A DNA stretch of 64,000 bases from an uncultured Prevotellaceae bacterium (lineage in GTDB: Bacteria; Bacteroidota; Bacteroidia; Bacteroidales; Bacteroidaceae): positions 1 through 64,000 of the forward strand of contig CADCDK010000011.1 of the NCBI GenBank assembly GCA_902800185.1, written 5' to 3'. Within the stretch, counting starts at the first letter, position 1, and every line of letters starts with the position of its first letter. Below, piece by piece: positions 62,030 through 64,000 of this stretch. The notes below the pieces were generated by a model that worked only from the letters and a program-made list of their open reading frames with translations, was not told the DNA's origin and ran no database searches. The position numbers and the translations under genes are program-made.

Positions 62030-64000
62030 ATGAGAAGAAGATTCATACATATCCTATGGGGAGCACTCTTTACAATGGTCCTTCTTGTAACGCTTGCTTT
62101 CGTTGCCATATGGAATGGTTATCTCGGCTATATGCCTCCTATCGAGGATCTACAGAACCCCATCAACCGCTTTGCCACCCAGATATACTCCGCTGATGGC
62201 AAGGTGATAGGAACATGGAATATCAACAGGGAAAATCGTGTATGTGTAGATTACGACAAGCTTTCTCCTCATCTCGTGGAGGCGTTGATTGCCACAGAGG
62301 ATGAACGCTTCTACGACCACTCGGGAATAGACTTCATAGCCCTCGGCCGCGCCATCGTGAAAAGGGGACTGCTCGGACAGACCAGCGCCGGAGGAGGCTC
62401 TACCATTACCCAACAGTTGGCCAAGCAGTTATATTCGGAAATTGCCCATAGCACGCTTGAAAGACTTCTGCAGAAGCCCATCGAGTGGGTCATTGCTGTC
62501 AAGCTGGAACGCAACTACACCAAAGAAGAGATTATCGCTCTATATCTGAACTATTTCGACTTCCTACACAATGCGGTAGGTATCAAGACGGCCGCCAATA
62601 CCTATTTCGGGAAAGAACCGCGCGAGCTCACGCTTACAGAATCCGCAACACTTATCGGCCTGTGCAAGAACCCTTCGCTCTTCAACCCTGTACGCTACCC
62701 GGAGCGTTCTCTCCAACGTCGCAACGTCGTGCTCTCCCAGATGGAAAAGGCTGGCTACATCACGTCTGAAGACTATCGGAAATATTGCGAAGAACCTCTT
62801 GCCCTCAATTTCCATCCGGCAGACCACAAGGAGGGAACAGCACCCTATCTGCGTGAGTTCCTTCGTCAATACCTGATGGCCAATCGCCCCGACCGTGCAG
62901 ACTATCCTTCGTGGAATCAAAACCAGTTTGTGTATGATTCCATCGCCTGGGAAACAGATCCCCTATATGGTTGGTGCAACAAGAATCTAAAGAAAGACGG
63001 CTCAAACTATAACATCTATACCGACGGACTAAAGGTCTATACCACCATAGACTCACGCATGCAACGCTATGCGGAAGAAGCTGTCCATCAGCATGTTGCC
63101 CGCTACCTGCAACCCATGTTTAGCCGAGCCACGAAGAGCAAACCGAATGCACCGTATTCCAATGCTCTCACTCCCAAGCAGGTTCAGGACATTCTGGCGC
63201 GAGCCATGAGACAGAGCGACCGCTATCGGTATATGAAGGAAAGTGGTGCGACCGAGGATGAGATTGAGCGTGCCTTCCACAAACGTGTGCCCATGACGGT
63301 GTTCTCATATCATGGAGATATTGACACACTCCTTTCTCCGCTCGATTCCATTCGCTACTATAAGTCGTTCCTGCGGTCGGGTTTTGTCAGCATTGAACCC
63401 CAGACGGGGCAGGTAAAGGCCTATGTGGGCGGTCTCAATTATACGCATTTCATGTATGATATGGCCTCTGCCGGACATCGTCAGGTAGGTTCTACCATTA
63501 AGCCCTATCTCTATGCTTTAGCGATGGAGAATGGCTATACACCATGTGATGTGGCGCCCAACGAACAGCGAACCTATATGGTTGCCGGTCAGCCCTGGAC
63601 ACCCCGCAACGGTAGCAAGGCCCGCTATGGAGAGATGGTCACATTGAAGTGGGGATTGGCACAGTCCAACAACTGGATTTCCGCCTATCTGATGAGCCAC
63701 CTCAATCCTCAGCAACTTGTCACCATGCTTCATTCCTTTGGCATCAACAACCCTGACATCCATCCGTCGATGGCCTTGTGTCTCGGTCCCTGTGATGTCT
63801 CTGTACTGGAAATGGTCAGCGCCTATACTACATTCCCGAATCATGGTATTAGGACAGCCCCCCTGTTCGTAACAAAGATCGAAGACAACGAAGGCAACGT
63901 CATTGCCCGCTTCCAGCCCCGCATGAACGAGGTCATCAGCGCCGAGAGTGCCAATAACATGATCGTCTTGCTGAGAGGAGTCGTCGATTCAGGAACCGCC
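62030..64000 (+). CDS. Class A penicillin-binding protein (glycosyltransferase-transpeptidase), 3' end cut by the window
   Basis: The frame opens at ATG 62030 and is still open at 64000, giving 657 residues so far. It has a cytoplasmic MRRRF start and one membrane helix (about 10-28). The GT51 domain has ATEDERFYDHSGID (88-101) and GGGSTITQQLAKQLY (121-135). A long linker with an insertion (about 300-430) leads to the transpeptidase domain with the SxxK Ser at S488 in RQVGSTIKPY and the SxN motif LAQSNNW; the KTG motif should lie beyond the edge. It polymerises and cross-links peptidoglycan, like PBP1a (mrcA) proteins. Confidence 0.93.
   Translation, partial: MRRRFIHILWGALFTMVLLVTLAFVAIWNGYLGYMPPIEDLQNPINRFATQIYSADGKVIGTWNINRENRVCVDYDKLSPHLVEALIATEDERFYDHSGIDFIALGRAIVKRGLLGQTSAGGGSTITQQLAKQLYSEIAHSTLERLLQKPIEWVIAVKLERNYTKEEIIALYLNYFDFLHNAVGIKTAANTYFGKEPRELTLTESATLIGLCKNPSLFNPVRYPERSLQRRNVVLSQMEKAGYITSEDYRKYCEEPLALNFHPADHKEGTAPYLREFLRQYLMANRPDRADYPSWNQNQFVYDSIAWETDPLYGWCNKNLKKDGSNYNIYTDGLKVYTTIDSRMQRYAEEAVHQHVARYLQPMFSRATKSKPNAPYSNALTPKQVQDILARAMRQSDRYRYMKESGATEDEIERAFHKRVPMTVFSYHGDIDTLLSPLDSIRYYKSFLRSGFVSIEPQTGQVKAYVGGLNYTHFMYDMASAGHRQVGSTIKPYLYALAMENGYTPCDVAPNEQRTYMVAGQPWTPRNGSKARYGEMVTLKWGLAQSNNWISAYLMSHLNPQQLVTMLHSFGINNPDIHPSMALCLGPCDVSVLEMVSAYTTFPNHGIRTAPLFVTKIEDNEGNVIARFQPRMNEVISAESANNMIVLLRGVVDSGTA

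Overview
The window reads as a chromosomal segment of a Bacteroidales bacterium, most likely Prevotella/Segatella-like. Three things point there. Many upstream regions carry the Bacteroidetes sigma-ABfr -7 box (TAnnTTTG), in the best cases with a TTTG-like -33 box about 20 nt upstream. Several proteins belong to families largely confined to Bacteroidetes (DUF4421, DUF1460, DUF4301, DUF4861, DUF3256, DUF5112/5113-type sensors). The core set (Na+-NQR, pyruvate:ferredoxin oxidoreductase, pyruvate phosphate dikinase, RelA-type Rsh, pyrB-pyrI-glyA) suits an anaerobic saccharolytic gut or rumen bacterium. The genus is inference. No tRNA, rRNA, CRISPR array, transposase or prophage gene was seen, so the gene content is core rather than accessory; the unusual material lies mostly in the intergenic DNA.

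Layout. 1-367: intergenic, with a dispersed repeat. 368-4810 (-): TamB-like envelope protein. 4968-11130 (+): nqrABCDEF followed directly by greA. 11298-14864 (-): pyruvate:ferredoxin oxidoreductase. 14947-16134 (-): AAA/DUF4143 ATPase with an altered Walker B. 16303-17400 (+): ATP-grasp-like protein. 17404-19796 (-): engB-uup. 19931-22008 (+): Gfo/Idh/MocA oxidoreductase and a DUF4421 protein. 21989-25154 (-): DUF1460 protein and a RelA-type (p)ppGpp synthetase. 25329-26846 (+): DUF4301 protein. 27010-30042 (-): kdsA-kdsD-phospholipase D operon. 30280-30849 (+): small outer-membrane beta-barrel. 30919-31782 (-): N-acetylglucosamine-kinase-like protein. 31908-34262 (+): large MscS channel. 34340-36372 (-): HU, a 29-residue mS38/COX24-like peptide, and RNase G. 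36606-37262 (-): SGNH hydrolase. 37386-39311 (+): ABC-F ATPase. 39312-39952: repeat-rich intergenic region. 39953-41698 (+): kdgK-eda. 41676-46406 (+): double sensor kinase, response regulator and membrane protein. 46473-49935 (+): DPP-IV and a DUF4861 protein. 49947-51518 (-): RlmD. 51688-54408 (+): PPDK. 54505-59076 (+): DUF3256, 14-MORN protein, YhcH and GlgB. 59163-61908 (-): pyrB-pyrI-glyA. 62030 to the end (+): class A penicillin-binding protein, cut by the window edge.

How the genes work together. Pyruvate sits at the centre: the Entner-Doudoroff end steps (kdgK, eda) make it, PFOR oxidises it to acetyl-CoA and reduced ferredoxin, PPDK interconverts it with PEP, and Na+-NQR turns NADH oxidation into a sodium gradient. 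GlgB stores glucose as glycogen. KdsA/KdsD supply KDO for lipid A, and TamB, the PBP, DUF1460 and PLD proteins serve the envelope.

The most interesting signal is a repeated divergent-promoter cassette. At three unrelated divergent gene pairs (near 25.2, 31.8 and 37.3 kb) two outward-facing -7 boxes are separated by exactly 44 bp, and the spacers are clearly related GA-rich quasi-tandem repeats; one copy is inverted relative to the other two. Also notable are a candidate small RNA with its own -7 box and two competing hairpins (55.2 kb), a sensor protein holding two kinase-like modules in one chain, and a dispersed repeat present at 0.3 and 39.7 kb.
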